Made by a program: the position numbers and the translations under genes
Notes under the pieces: generated by a model
Database searches by the model: none
What the model was told of the DNA's origin: nothing
Seen by the model: only the letters and a program-made list of their open reading frames with translations
Source: Flavobacterium sp. KMS
GTDB lineage: Bacteria; Bacteroidota; Bacteroidia; Flavobacteriales; Flavobacteriaceae
NCBI RefSeq assembly: GCF_000813005.1
Contig: NZ_JSYP01000008.1
Location: 1-64,000, forward strand
Direction: 5' to 3'
Length of the DNA: 64,000 nucleotides
Part shown: piece after piece, positions 1 to 8,443 of the stretch
How positions within the stretch are numbered: position 1 is the stretch's first letter
How the letters are laid out: the number at the start of each line of letters is the position of its first letter

Positions 1-410
1 TTGGCATATCGGCGTCTGATAACATCATTTTCAATATTATGACCACCTTCCTGGACTCTGGTTCTTACTCGTTCAATAGCCAGATTAACATCTTGAAGCC
101 AAAAAAACAAAAGTATAACCTTATATCCTTTTTCCTGCGCCAGAATTACTTTTGATTTATAACTTTTTGTGGCTAATGTTGTCTCAAAAGCAAATACTTC
201 ATTGTTAGATAATAGCTCATTTATCCTATGTAACATTATTCTGCCAGCTTCAAAAGCAACTTTTTCTGGCTGAAAGGGTGATAGACCTTTCGCAATCTCA
301 TCTGCATTTACAAACTCCTTACAATTTAATATTTCTGGAAGTATTGTAAATGAAGCGGTTGTTTTACCTGCTCCATTACACCCTGCTATTATATAAAGAT
401 TTTTACTCAT
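1..410 (-). CDS. Zeta-toxin-like P-loop kinase/ATPase (3' end cut by window edge)
   Basis: Reading leftwards from an ATG at 410, an open frame of 136 codons runs off the window. It begins MSKNLYIIAGCNGAGKTT, so a Walker A loop (GCNGAGKTT) lies at residues 10-18, followed by a NADEIAKGLSP segment at about 35-45 as in zeta-toxin/UDP-GlcNAc-kinase-like P-loop proteins. Proteins of this kind in Bacteroidota are small and often sit on mobile DNA, sometimes with an antitoxin, but no antitoxin is visible on this side. A TATCTTTG element ends 5 nt before the ATG, so the message is probably leaderless. The IS6 element begins 49 bp upstream of the start. The family assignment is by motif and general resemblance; the substrate is unknown and the C-terminus is not visible. 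Confidence 0.75.
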   Translation of the reverse strand, partial: MSKNLYIIAGCNGAGKTTASFTILPEILNCKEFVNADEIAKGLSPFQPEKVAFEAGRIMLHRINELLSNNEVFAFETTLATKSYKSKVILAQEKGYKVILLFFWLQDVNLAIERVRTRVQEGGHNIENDVIRRRYA

Positions 411-415
411 TTGAG

Positions 416-423
416 CAAAGATA
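416..423 (-). promoter_or_regulatory. -7 promoter element of the zeta-toxin-like gene
   Basis: On the minus strand TATCTTTG matches the Bacteroidota -7 consensus TANNTTTG exactly and ends 5 nt before the ATG at 410, predicting a leaderless transcript. No good TTG -33 box is seen at 17-20 bp; the upstream half lies next to the IS end and may have been changed by its arrival. Confidence 0.5.
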
Positions 424-458
424 AGCAATTTCACATTTAATATAAATAGTTTATATTA

Positions 459-473
459 GGTTCTGTCGCATCT
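459..473. repeat. IS6 left inverted repeat
   Basis: GGTTCTGTCGCATCT, identical to the reverse complement of 1218-1232. It marks the left end of the IS. Confidence 0.93.
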
Positions 474-510
474 ATCAGAATCAAATATAAGAATTTAAGT
501 GATTTAAAAT

Positions 511-1176
511 TTAGCATGCCAGTTTACAGAATGATTTAAACATAGATTTCCCTGGTTTGACCATCTGATTCTTTCTAAGCATATGCACAACTTCAATTCC
601 ACTCAATGTTCGCCTAGCCGATTCAAAACTTTTAAAACCTAACCCGTTTTGTATTCGCCATTTTATAAATCGATGGTCCTGTTCTACAATATTGTTGAGA
701 TATTTACACTGCCGGATTTTAATCTTTGAGCATAAACGCTTGTTATAGACTTTGATAGGGGCAGTATTAGAACCACTTTTATCAATGTTTATTACTCTTG
801 GCCTGTAGTTATCACTAATTGCTTTAATTAGAAATGACTGCGCACTCATTCTCTGTCTTTTTCTGGTCAAAAGAAAGTCTACTGTATTGCCTAATTTATC
901 TACTGCTCTATATAAATAACACCAAATACCATTTACTTTGATATAGGTCTCATCTAATCTCCAGCTCCCTCCCACGCTACCTTTTCTCTTCTTCATCGCT
1001 GACTCAAGCAAAGGTGTAAACTTATAAACCCAGCGCTGAATCGTAGCATGATCCACAAGCACTCCTCTAATTTTCATTATTTCCTCAACATCACGGTAAC
1101 TAAGTGTAAATCTTAGCTTGAAATATACTGCCTGAAGAATTATATATTTTGGATAACAATGACCTTTAGTATTCAT
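511..1176 (-). CDS. IS6-family DDE transposase
   Basis: This 221-residue protein has the normal length for IS6/IS26-like transposases. A helix-turn-helix region lies near residues 25-50 (YRDVEEIM...ATIQRWV). The DDE catalytic triad is visible as D75 in WRLDETY, D132 in NIDKSGSN and E165 in VEQDHRFIKWR, with the usual basic residue (K172) seven positions after the Glu. Nothing is missing, so the enzyme should be active in replicative transposition. It fills most of the IS and is read on the minus strand, like the zeta-toxin-like gene beyond it. Confidence 0.95.
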   Translation of the reverse strand: MNTKGHCYPKYIILQAVYFKLRFTLSYRDVEEIMKIRGVLVDHATIQRWVYKFTPLLESAMKKRKGSVGGSWRLDETYIKVNGIWCYLYRAVDKLGNTVDFLLTRKRQRMSAQSFLIKAISDNYRPRVINIDKSGSNTAPIKVYNKRLCSKIKIRQCKYLNNIVEQDHRFIKWRIQNGLGFKSFESARRTLSGIEVVHMLRKNQMVKPGKSMFKSFCKLAC

Positions 1177-1209
1177 CTTTTGATCGGTTTAAAATTCTAA
1201 AGATAAAAG

Positions 1210-1350
1210 TTATTCCCAGATGCGACAGAACCGTATCTTCTGTTTGTATGCTTTTTTACTGCATAAATGTGAGCAGTAAACAGAAGCCACAGTTTTAGGC
1301 AGAAATTCCTCCCCGCAGTTAAGACATTGTTTATTTATTCTTTTCATCAT
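1210..1350 (-). pseudogene. Zinc-ribbon N-terminus of a mobile-element-type protein, cut by the IS
   Basis: From an ATG at 1350 (GGAG lies 6 nt upstream, a rare clear ribosome site here) the frame encodes a short protein with a four-Cys zinc ribbon: CLNCGEEF, then VYCSHLCSKKAYKQK. Small Bacteroidota proteins with this C-x2-C...YCSxxC start usually continue into a helix-turn-helix or excisionase-like domain and sit on genomic islands. Here host coding sequence stops at the IS edge (1232/1233), and the last residues before the stop at 1210 come from the IS end. The 3' part is not found in the window. The frame also stays open upstream to 1470, but that extension crosses a tandem repeat and looks non-coding. 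Confidence 0.7.
1218..1232. repeat. IS6 right inverted repeat
   Basis: AGATGCGACAGAACC, the exact inverse of 459-473. The stop codon of the interrupted zinc-ribbon reading frame is supplied just inside this end, at 1210-1212. Confidence 0.93.
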
Positions 1351-1414
1351 CTTTGTCTCCTCATTAAGGTACCATAAGTAGACATAAGTGCCACTTCGTC
1401 TCCTTTTAAGTGCC

Positions 1415-1436
1415 GGTACAAATATGGTACAAATAT
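1415..1436. repeat. Perfect 11-bp tandem repeat upstream of the cut zinc-ribbon gene
   Basis: GGTACAAATAT occurs twice head to tail. On the minus strand it reads ATATTTGTACC twice, about 65 bp before the start of the interrupted gene. It could be an operator, a recombinase arm-type site or a doubled -7-like element; nothing here decides which. Confidence 0.6.
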
Positions 1437-1487
1437 ATGATAAAAAACGATTAAAAAAGAGCAGAAACAAAAATGCATAAAAAAGAA

Positions 1488-1520
1488 AAACCGCTGTAAA
1501 CTTTACGTTTACAGCGGTTT
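1488..1520 (-). terminator. Rho-independent terminator of dnaK
   Basis: A perfect 14-bp stem (AAACCGCTGTAAAC with its complement, loop 1502-1506) is followed on the minus strand by a T-rich run. It lies 33 bp beyond the dnaK stop. Confidence 0.9.
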
Positions 1521-1552
1521 AACACTTATTATTAACTGATGTTAATCAGTAA

Positions 1553-3436
1553 TTATTTGACTTCTTCGAATTCAACGTCTTCAACATTGTCTCCTTGAGC
1601 TTGCTCTTGTTGTGGAGCAGCTTGTTGACCTTGTTCACCTTGAGCGTACATTGCTTCTGTAGCTGTTTTCCAAGCTGCATTAATGTTGTCAAGAGCAGTT
1701 TGAATAGCTGGAATGTCTTGAGATTGGTGAGCCATTCTCAATTCAGTTAAAGCGTACTCAACAGCAACTTTATGATCGTCAGCTAATTTGCTTCCTAACT
1801 CTTTTAATTGAGTTTCAGTTTGGAAAATCATGCTGTCAGCTTCGTTTAATTTCTCAGCTCTTTCTTTTGCTATTTTATCAGCGTCAGCGTTAGCTTCAGC
1901 ATCTTTTTTCATTTTTTCGATTTCTTCAGCTGTTAATCCAGAAGAAGCTTCGATACGGATATCATGAGATTTTCCTGTTCCTTTATCAGTTGCAGAAACT
2001 TTGATGATACCATTAGCATCGATATCAAAAGTAACCTCGATTTGAGGAACTCCTCTTGGTGCTGGTGGAATACCATCTAAGTGAAAACGACCGATAGTTT
2101 TGTTATCAGCAGCCATCGCTCTTTCTCCTTGCAATACATGAATTTCAACAGATGGTTGAGAATCAGCAGCAGTAGAGAAAACTTGAGATTTTTTAGTTGG
2201 AATAGTAGTATTAGACTCAATTAATTTAGTCAATACACCACCCATAGTTTCGATACCTAAAGATAAAGGTGTAACGTCAAGTAACAATACATCTTTTACA
2301 TCTCCAGATAAAACTCCACCTTGAATAGCTGCTCCAATTGCAACAACCTCATCAGGGTTAACACCTTTAGATGCTTTTTTACCAAAGAATTTTTCAACTT
2401 CGTCAGCGATTCTTGGCATACGAGTAGAACCTCCTACAAGAATAACTTCGTCGATATCAGCAGTAGTTAAACCTGCATCTTTTAATGCTTTAGCAACTGG
2501 CTCCATAGAACGTTTAACTAATGAATCAGTTAATTTTTCGAACTGAGCTCTAGACAATTTTTTCACTAAGTGTTTTGGTCCAGAAGCCGTAGCAGTTACG
2601 TATGGCAAGTTGATTTCAGTTTCAGAAGAAGAAGACAATTCAATTTTTGCTTTCTCAGCAGCTTCTTTCAAACGCTGTAATGACATTGGGTCAAGACGTA
2701 AGTCAATACCTTCTTCAGCTTTAAATTCGTCAGCTAACCAGTCAATAATTTCGTGGTCAAAATCATCTCCACCTAAGTGAGTATCACCGTTTGTAGATAA
2801 TACTTCAAAAACTCCGTCTCCTAATTCAAGAACAGAGATATCAAATGTACCTCCACCTAAATCGTAAACAGCAATTTTTTGATCAGTTCCTTTTTTATCT
2901 AATCCGTAAGCCAAAGCTGCTGCTGTAGGCTCATTGATGATACGCATAACTTTAAGACCTGCAATTTCACCAGCTTCTTTCGTAGCTTGACGTTGTGCAT
3001 CATTAAAGTAAGCAGGAACAGTAATAACCGCTTCAGTTACAGTTTGACCTAAATAGTCTTCAGCAGTTTTTTTCATTTTTTGAAGAGTCATTGCAGACAA
3101 TTCTTGAGCAGTATATAAACGACCATCAATATCCACACGTGGAGTATTGTTGTCACCTTTTACTACTTTGTAAGATACTCTTTTTGCTTCGTTTGTAGTC
3201 TCAGCAAAAGTGTGTCCCATAAAACGTTTAATAGAAGCAATCGTTTTTGTAGGATTCGTTACCGCTTGTCTTTTTGCAGGATCACCCACTTTAATTTCTC
3301 CACCTTCAACAAAAGCGATGATAGATGGCGTTGTTCTTTTTCCTTCTGCGTTAGGAATAACAACTGCTTCGTTACCTTCCATTACAGAAACACAAGAGTT
3401 CGTAGTCCCTAAATCAATTCCGATTATTTTACCCAT
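1553..3436 (-). CDS. dnaK: Molecular chaperone DnaK (Hsp70)
   Basis: This 627-residue cytoplasmic chaperone has the usual DnaK length. It starts with the ATPase phosphate-1 motif GIDLGTTNS (residues 5-13), carries the phosphate-2 loop [10 protein letters not shown] and the linker [14 protein letters not shown] into the substrate domain, and ends with a Q-rich tail and EEVK, close to the EEVD-type ends of Hsp70 proteins. It binds and releases unfolded peptides through ATP cycles driven by DnaJ and GrpE, which are not encoded nearby. The gene stands alone, with its own terminator and a long upstream region that contains a sigma-54-like promoter and repeated TGTCA sites. Confidence 0.99.
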   Translation of the reverse strand: MGKIIGIDLGTTNSCVSVMEGNEAVVIPNAEGKRTTPSIIAFVEGGEIKVGDPAKRQAVTNPTKTIASIKRFMGHTFAETTNEAKRVSYKVVKGDNNTPRVDIDGRLYTAQELSAMTLQKMKKTAEDYLGQTVTEAVITVPAYFNDAQRQATKEAGEIAGLKVMRIINEPTAAALAYGLDKKGTDQKIAVYDLGGGTFDISVLELGDGVFEVLSTNGDTHLGGDDFDHEIIDWLADEFKAEEGIDLRLDPMSLQRLKEAAEKAKIELSSSSETEINLPYVTATASGPKHLVKKLSRAQFEKLTDSLVKRSMEPVAKALKDAGLTTADIDEVILVGGSTRMPRIADEVEKFFGKKASKGVNPDEVVAIGAAIQGGVLSGDVKDVLLLDVTPLSLGIETMGGVLTKLIESNTTIPTKKSQVFSTAADSQPSVEIHVLQGERAMAADNKTIGRFHLDGIPPAPRGVPQIEVTFDIDANGIIKVSATDKGTGKSHDIRIEASSGLTAEEIEKMKKDAEANADADKIAKERAEKLNEADSMIFQTETQLKELGSKLADDHKVAVEYALTELRMAHQSQDIPAIQTALDNINAAWKTATEAMYAQGEQGQQAAPQQEQAQGDNVEDVEFEEVK

Positions 3437-3492
3437 TTTTTTATATATTTAATTTTGATGTATACTTATTTTAACAACTCATGGTGCTTAAG

Positions 3493-3507
3493 TCAATCTT
3501 TGTGCCA
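3493..3507 (-). promoter_or_regulatory. Sigma-54-like promoter of dnaK
   Basis: On the minus strand TGGCAC-N5-TTGA matches the sigma-54 consensus (TGGCAC-N5-TTGC) in sequence and spacing except for the last C. Transcription would begin near 3481, giving a leader of about 45 nt. This is a motif match only. Confidence 0.5.
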
Positions 3508-3528
3508 ATACAAAAAAACCATATAAAT

Positions 3529-3621
3529 TGTCAGTTTTCCATACTGGCACACCAAATATTATATGACAACATGACATTTTTTCCTACTGACATTTACGTC
3601 ACAACCCAATATACAATGTCA
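3529..3621. promoter_or_regulatory. Cluster of TGTCA/TGACA sites upstream of dnaK
   Basis: TGTCA or its complement TGACA occurs at 3529-3533, 3564-3568, 3572-3576, 3588-3592 and 3617-3621, and a TGGCAC lies at 3545-3550. Five pentamers in 93 bp just upstream of the sigma-54-like element suggest binding sites for an activator or heat-shock regulator. The regulator is not known from this window. Confidence 0.4.
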
Positions 3622-3625
3622 TTAT

Positions 3626-3705
3626 CAGGAGCTATTCCTGCTGTACACTATATCTTTTTCTGTCTAAAGGAGCCAGAAAAAGGATGCCGTTTCCATCAGG
3701 GCTAG
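3626..3705. repeat. Dispersed hairpin repeat, family A copy 1
   Basis: An 80-bp copy running from CAGGAGCTATTCCTGC to CATCAGGGCTAG. The central stem is CTTTTTCTG paired with CAGAAAAAG. The other copies are at 6819-6911, 22701-22784 and 51733-51814. Confidence 0.8.
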
Positions 3706-4086
3706 AACAACCATTACGCTACCCTACTTTAATACTTCCCTAAAAATATAAAATTACAAATCTTATATAAAATACTATATTTCAAAAAGTTATTAAAAAC
3801 ATAAATTTAAACATAAATATCCAAAAGACAATGAATTTTAAGGTCACGATAAAAAAACATAACCGATACGAAACTTAATCTTAACTTTATTATCAAAAAA
3901 AAATTAGCATAATCTAATAGCATAATACCCTACAGGATTTAAATAATTTTAAGGAAATAGCTACATTAGCACCATTTTTAAATTACTTATATTCACAGGA
4001 ACAGCAACAAAACAAATAGAATTGATGAACAACTGCTGTTCTAGATTAAAAATACTTTCCAAAATAGTAACAGATAAGAACATTCA
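3706..4086. other. AT-rich spacer between repeat A1 and the ATP-grasp gene
   Basis: No gene is supported here. The stretch is very AT-rich. A TACATTAG at 3963-3970 resembles a -7 element but lies about 115 bp before the next start. Confidence 0.5.
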
Positions 4087-4824
4087 ATGAAAGCATACAT
4101 TCAAACAGACAAATCCGGAAACTACTACAATGTAAACGCTTATGTTGCCAATGAAGGCTTTCAATCTTTAGGTTGGGAAACAAAAAAATACTTTTTAATA
4201 GATGACATCACAGACAACAACCCCGAAAGTTTAGTTGTTGGCGGTATTGGAAACGTGAGAAAACGATTGGAAAAATTCGGAATAGAGCGCCCTACAAATG
4301 AAATAGATTATCCTCAAGAATTAGAAAAATATTTAGGCAGGAAGGTTTGGGTTTCTACAATTGAAGAAATATTTGCAGACGAAAAAAATTGGAATGTTTT
4401 TATAAAACCAAAAAAAGACACCAAAAAGTTTGCAGGAAAAGTCGTTAAGGATTATAAAGACTTTATTGGAATTGTTGACAACGACAATCCAACGCAAATT
4501 TGGTGTTCTGAAATAGTAAATTTTAAAACTGAATGGAGATGTTTTATAAGATACGGTCAAATTTTAGATATTAGACAGTATAAAGGTGCTTGGGATTCTA
4601 AACTCGACTTGTCTATAATTGAAAATGCTGTTAAAGATTTTAAAAGTGCTCCAGCTTCATACGCTTTAGATTTTGGTATAGATGAAAATGACACTATGAA
4701 ATTAGTCGAAATAAATGATGGACATTCGTTGGGAACTTATGGAATAAGCCCTACAAATTATGCTAAGTTTTTATCTGCAAGATGGTCAGAGTTAACAAAA
4801 ACAAAAGATTATACTCGATTTTAA
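4087..4824 (+). CDS. ATP-grasp domain protein (DUF4343-like)
   Basis: A 245-residue cytoplasmic protein resembling the ATP-grasp/DUF4343 group. A substrate or ATP-binding strand FIKPKKD lies at residues 105-111, EWRCFIRYG at 149-157, and the metal-binding end of the fold shows LVEINDGHSLGTYG at 206-219, with Glu and Asn placed as in other ATP-grasp enzymes. Such enzymes join a carboxylate to an amine or thiol using ATP; the substrate here is unknown. Members are common in phages and accessory DNA. A secreted SH3-like protein follows after 47 bp and may share its transcript. The upstream 380 bp carry no gene. Confidence 0.75.
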   Translation: MKAYIQTDKSGNYYNVNAYVANEGFQSLGWETKKYFLIDDITDNNPESLVVGGIGNVRKRLEKFGIERPTNEIDYPQELEKYLGRKVWVSTIEEIFADEKNWNVFIKPKKDTKKFAGKVVKDYKDFIGIVDNDNPTQIWCSEIVNFKTEWRCFIRYGQILDIRQYKGAWDSKLDLSIIENAVKDFKSAPASYALDFGIDENDTMKLVEINDGHSLGTYGISPTNYAKFLSARWSELTKTKDYTRF

Positions 4825-4871
4825 AAATACGATTACCAACAAGTAGATTCGGAATATTAACCCACAAAAAA

Positions 4872-5495
4872 ATGAAACTAAAACTAACTTTACTCTTTTT
4901 GACTTTGTCTATTTCGGCATTTGCACAAACCAATTTAGGAATTGGTTTAATTGCTATTAAATTTAATGACAAAACAGTTTTGCCCTTTTATTCTTCAATT
5001 AATGATAAACAACCTATAAAAACAATTCGTTTTTTTAATGATGAAACGATCAACAGCTGGAACATTCAAGATCTCAAAAATCAACAAAAATGGTTAAAAC
5101 CAGAAATACTATGGTTAGATTATAACTTCTTTATTTTCCGCTGCGAGAAACAAGAAAAAGACTGGTTTAAGATAATTGTAGACAATGAGTCTGGAAAATC
5201 ACTCTGGATTAAGAAAAGTAAAAATACCGAATTTAGAGATTGGGAAAAGTACCTTCAGGATATGTTTAGAATTTCAAGAAAATCGAAAGCTGACAAAATT
5301 TATAAATTGCCAAATACAAATTCCGGAACAATTAAATATTTAGGAGAAGAGTGTTTTCAGGTTAAATCGATGAAAGGCGATTGGATTCAGATTTTCACAT
5401 CTGAATGTGATGACGTAAGAAGTGAAATAAAATCAGGATGGATAAAATGGAAGAATGGAAACACTTTACTAATAGAATGTTTTCCAACAAGTTAA
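4872..5495 (+). CDS. Secreted protein with SH3-like repeats, unknown role
   Basis: Starting at the ATG at 4872 the protein has 207 residues and a clean signal peptide (MKLKLTLLFLTLSISAFAQ). The frame is open back to 4782, but that extension overlaps the end of the ATP-grasp gene and would bury the signal peptide. Two segments, near FRCEKQEKDWFKIIV...LWIKK and CFQVKSMKGDWIQIF...GWIKW, look like bacterial SH3-type units (alternating Trp/Ile with a closing GWIK). The product is probably periplasmic or surface-exposed. No enzyme motif is seen. Confidence 0.65.
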   Translation: MKLKLTLLFLTLSISAFAQTNLGIGLIAIKFNDKTVLPFYSSINDKQPIKTIRFFNDETINSWNIQDLKNQQKWLKPEILWLDYNFFIFRCEKQEKDWFKIIVDNESGKSLWIKKSKNTEFRDWEKYLQDMFRISRKSKADKIYKLPNTNSGTIKYLGEECFQVKSMKGDWIQIFTSECDDVRSEIKSGWIKWKNGNTLLIECFPTS

Positions 5496-5551
5496 AATAA
5501 TCAAAAAACAAATACAGCAATATTACATTAGCATTTTTCAAAATTACGTAA

Positions 5552-6811
5552 ATGGAAAATTACAGCATCATCATATTTATACTCGCAATAGTAATAGGGC
5601 TTTCGGTACTTGCAGAACAAATAAAATTGCCCTACCCTATCTTACTGGTAATCGTAGGTATAGCCATAGGATTTATTCCCGGAATTCCTGAGATAGAAAT
5701 TAATCCCGAGATAATCTTCCTACTCTTCCTGCCACCATTATTATACGACGCCTCATTTAATATTTCCCCAAAAGATTTTAAGACCAATCTTAGTACAATA
5801 GGCACACTAGCAATACCTTTAGTATTTCTTACCACGTTTTGGATAGCCGTAGTAGCGCGTTATATGATACCAGGAATGACATGGCCACTAGCATTTGTAT
5901 TAGGCTCCATACTCTCTGCAACCGATGCTGTTGCTGCCATGAGCATTACCAAAGGATTAGGACTATCACACAAAACCATAACAATCCTAGAAGGCGAAAG
6001 CCTTATTAACGATGCTTCAGCATTAGTAGCATATCGCTTTGCAGTTGCAGCAGCATTAGGATATTCATTTGTAATATGGGAAGCAACATTACAATTTATA
6101 CTATTATTAGGAGGTGGATTTCTGGTAGGTTTTACAATGGGAAAAATTTTAGCGTTTGTACTCCAGAGAGTACATAAAAACCCAATAGTCACAATAAGCT
6201 TCATGCTCCTTATGCCTTTTGTAACCTATTTGGTTGCCGAACACCTGCATGTTTCAGGAGTTATCGCCGTAGTAATATTAGGACTAGCAATAGCACGTTT
6301 TAGCAACAAGATTTTCCCCGAAAGTTTAAAGAACCAATCCAAAGGATTATGGGATATTATTATCTTCCTCCTAAACGGATTAATCTTTATCCTAATCGGA
6401 CTCAATTTTCCGTACATCCTAAAAAATATCGACAACAGTCTTATACTACCTTATATTGGTTATGCAGTAATAATAACAATTGTAGCATTATTGATACGAA
6501 TGACAAGGGTATTTCTTCAGAAAATAAAACTTCAGAAAGCATTTCAAAAAAATGACACGAAAAAAAGAAAAGTTAGCGAGCACACACTTCTGGATTCCAA
6601 GAATAGTTTCATAATAAGTTGGTCTGGAATGCGCGGTATTGTTTCGCTAGCCATTGCCATGGGATTACCCAAAACACTCGAAGACGGAAGTCCATTTCCC
6701 CAACGAAGCGCAATAATATTCATATCCGTTGCAGTAGTATTACTAACTCTCATCGGGCAAGGACTTACATTACCGTGGATAGTTAAAAAACTTAATCCAA
6801 AAAAGGAATAA
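5552..6811 (+). CDS. Na+/H+ antiporter, CPA1 (NhaP-type)
   Basis: A 419-residue inner-membrane protein with about 12 hydrophobic segments. The CPA1 signatures are present: ATDAVAA at residues 123-129 and GESLINDASALVAYRFA at 148-164, whose Asn153-Asp154 pair forms the ion-binding site of electroneutral antiporters. It exchanges Na+ (or K+) for H+ and helps pH and salt balance. A TACATTAG box about 21 bp before the start resembles a -7 promoter element, so the gene is probably transcribed alone. A family A hairpin repeat begins 7 bp after its stop. A second, different antiporter lies at 19310. Confidence 0.92.
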   Translation: MENYSIIIFILAIVIGLSVLAEQIKLPYPILLVIVGIAIGFIPGIPEIEINPEIIFLLFLPPLLYDASFNISPKDFKTNLSTIGTLAIPLVFLTTFWIAVVARYMIPGMTWPLAFVLGSILSATDAVAAMSITKGLGLSHKTITILEGESLINDASALVAYRFAVAAALGYSFVIWEATLQFILLLGGGFLVGFTMGKILAFVLQRVHKNPIVTISFMLLMPFVTYLVAEHLHVSGVIAVVILGLAIARFSNKIFPESLKNQSKGLWDIIIFLLNGLIFILIGLNFPYILKNIDNSLILPYIGYAVIITIVALLIRMTRVFLQKIKLQKAFQKNDTKKRKVSEHTLLDSKNSFIISWSGMRGIVSLAIAMGLPKTLEDGSPFPQRSAIIFISVAVVLLTLIGQGLTLPWIVKKLNPKKE

Positions 6812-6818
6812 TTATTTT

Positions 6819-6911
6819 CAGGAGCTAATCCTGCTCCCGAAACTTCGGGACGCTATATCTTTTCCTGTCTAAAAAAGCCAGAAAAAGGATGTCGCTATTA
6901 TCAGGTCTAAG
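6819..6911. repeat. Dispersed hairpin repeat, family A copy 2 (with inserted palindrome)
   Basis: Starts CAGGAGCTAATCCTGC and ends TATCAGGTCTAAG. Where the other copies read TATA or TACA, this one carries a 16-bp palindrome at 6835-6850. The central stem is CTTTTCCTG with CCAGAAAAAG. It directly follows the antiporter stop. Confidence 0.8.
6835..6850. repeat. 16-bp palindrome (TCCCGAA-AC-TTCGGGA)
   Basis: A member of the TCCCGAAGCTTCGGGA palindrome family, sitting inside hairpin repeat A2. Related copies are at 20672, 32102, 33910 and 48149. Confidence 0.75.
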
Positions 6912-6995
6912 AATTTTGTGACAGCTTATATATTTTAATTAATTTAGATAAAGCATTTAAATTTGTAAACAACTACCTTAGCAATAAAATAATAA

Positions 6996-7637
6996 ATGGT
7001 AAAACTTAACTATAAAAATTATCAAATCGAAGTCATAAACGACAGCAATTACACGATAAACTCGGCTGATAATTTAAAAGTTTACGATACAGTTTTCTTT
7101 CCTGGAAAAAATAATGAAGATCGGTTTTACCCAACAAGTAAATGCGGAATTATTATTAAAGAATCCGATAATGAAATTGCAAGTGCCATAATTTGCGAAA
7201 GCGGTGGAGCAACAGCAATAACCGAAAAATCATTTGTAATCGAAGAAGACAAAATCTGGATTTGCGTTTGCAACAAAGTATATTGTCTTGAAATTCCAAC
7301 ATTAGATTTAATATGGCGCAAAGAAATAGATTTTATAACCAATTTTTCAATTCATAAAGTCGAAGATGATTTTATTATCCACGGAGAACTCGACATCAAA
7401 AGAATAACCAAGAGCGGAGAGATAATATGGAGTTTTGGAGGGAGAAATATCTGGGTAAATCAAGAAGGGAAAACAGAATTTAGTATAGAAAATAATCAAA
7501 TTCATTTATTCGACTTCGAATCAAATGAATACATTTTAGACTTTAACGGAGAAACTATTTTAGACAATCCAAAACCAAGCTCTGAGAAAAAATGGTGGGA
7601 CATTCTTAAAATAGCCCAAGAAATCAAGAAAAAATAA
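6996..7637 (+). CDS. Hypothetical protein, beta-propeller-like
   Basis: A 213-residue protein without signal peptide or membrane segment, not recognised as a known family. Alternating short beta-strands with recurring Trp and Gly (IWICVCNKVYCLEI, LIWRKEI, GEIIWSFGG, YILDFNGET) suggest a partial propeller or WD/PQQ-like strand repeat. The C-terminal tail (KKWWDILKIAQEIKKK) is basic and helical. TACCTTAG 15 bp before the ATG resembles a -7 element. It is followed after 36 bp by a lipoprotein gene on the same strand. Function unknown. Confidence 0.6.
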   Translation: MVKLNYKNYQIEVINDSNYTINSADNLKVYDTVFFPGKNNEDRFYPTSKCGIIIKESDNEIASAIICESGGATAITEKSFVIEEDKIWICVCNKVYCLEIPTLDLIWRKEIDFITNFSIHKVEDDFIIHGELDIKRITKSGEIIWSFGGRNIWVNQEGKTEFSIENNQIHLFDFESNEYILDFNGETILDNPKPSSEKKWWDILKIAQEIKKK

Positions 7638-7673
7638 AACAATAGTCATTTTATAAAAAACATTGATAAAACA

Positions 7674-8387
7674 ATGAAAAATACCGCATACCTCCTACTA
7701 GCATCAATATTACTTTTCTCTTGCAATCACGCCACAAAAGAAAAAACAATCGATAAGTTAGAGAATAACACTGACTCTATTCAAAAAGAAGAAATTAAAT
7801 CCGATTCGATAGAAAAGCATCAAACTTTTAATGACTCCATTGATAGTTTAGATCAAGATTTAAAAGCTTTTGTGCCAAAAGAATATAGTGTTATAAGCAT
7901 AGAATCAGGAAATCTTAATTTTGACCCATATACCGATGCTATCTTAGTCTTACGCAAAACCAGCGAAGCATCTACATCTAACTATGCCGAAAACAAACCC
8001 GATAAAAGACCATTACTTATCTTGTTAGGTCAAAAAGACGGTACTTACAAACTAGCGTATCAAAATGATAATGCCGTGTATTGCATAGATTGCGGCGGAC
8101 TTTTTGGAGATCCATTTACAGGAATAACAATAAAAAATGGTTATTTCTCTATAGAACATGGCGTTTCAGGAGGACATCATTGGGAAAATGTTACTACATT
8201 TAAATATAATAAAGTCAAAAACAATTGGTTTCTGTACAAAGACCATTATATAAACTACAAACTTAATGACGGTAATGATAAAAATGCCGAAGCCTTAGTT
8301 GTTGATTATGAGAAACTAAAAACAGTAAAAGACTTTGGAGAAGTTTCGTTTGAAAAATTCAATATCTATAATGATAAAGGATATTAA
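7674..8387 (+). CDS. Lipoprotein, unknown role (paralogue of 9395-9997)
   Basis: A 237-residue protein with a type II signal peptide: the lipobox LLFSC places the lipidated Cys at residue 17. A charged, Ser/Asp/Lys-rich linker (about 20-60) leads to a domain of about 150 residues beginning GNLNFDPYTDAILVL and containing LLILLGQKDGTYKLAY. This domain shares its pattern (G-x-L-N-x-D ... Q-x-x-G-T-[YF]-K-L ... short Ile-rich strands) with the secreted protein at 9395-9997, so the two look like paralogues. The GDLN/GNLNxDxxxD motif resembles FG-GAP/VCBS calcium-binding loops. Probably an outer-membrane lipoprotein. Confidence 0.65.
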   Translation: MKNTAYLLLASILLFSCNHATKEKTIDKLENNTDSIQKEEIKSDSIEKHQTFNDSIDSLDQDLKAFVPKEYSVISIESGNLNFDPYTDAILVLRKTSEASTSNYAENKPDKRPLLILLGQKDGTYKLAYQNDNAVYCIDCGGLFGDPFTGITIKNGYFSIEHGVSGGHHWENVTTFKYNKVKNNWFLYKDHYINYKLNDGNDKNAEALVVDYEKLKTVKDFGEVSFEKFNIYNDKGY

Positions 8388-8443
8388 AAATAGTATTAAA
8401 TTCGAATTATTAAAAGCCAAGTTTTATATTTAATTATTACCCA

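Larger units (their letters stand above)
459..1232 (-). mobile_element. IS6-family insertion sequence, intact
   Basis: A 774-bp element bounded by perfect 15-bp inverted repeats (GGTTCTGTCGCATCT at 459-473 and its complement at 1218-1232), of the GGTTCTGT type seen in IS6/IS26-like elements. It carries one transposase gene. IS6 elements normally make 8-bp target duplications, but the flanks are TTATATTA (451-458) and GTATCTTC (1233-1240), which do not match. The element may therefore have come from a cointegrate, a deletion next to the IS, or recombination between copies. The right end cuts a zinc-ribbon gene. Confidence 0.93.

Noticed and set aside
3481..3705. Open frame of 74 codons upstream of dnaK on the + strand
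   Set aside because: It covers the sigma-54-like promoter, the TGTCA sites and hairpin repeat A1; the protein has no recognisable features.
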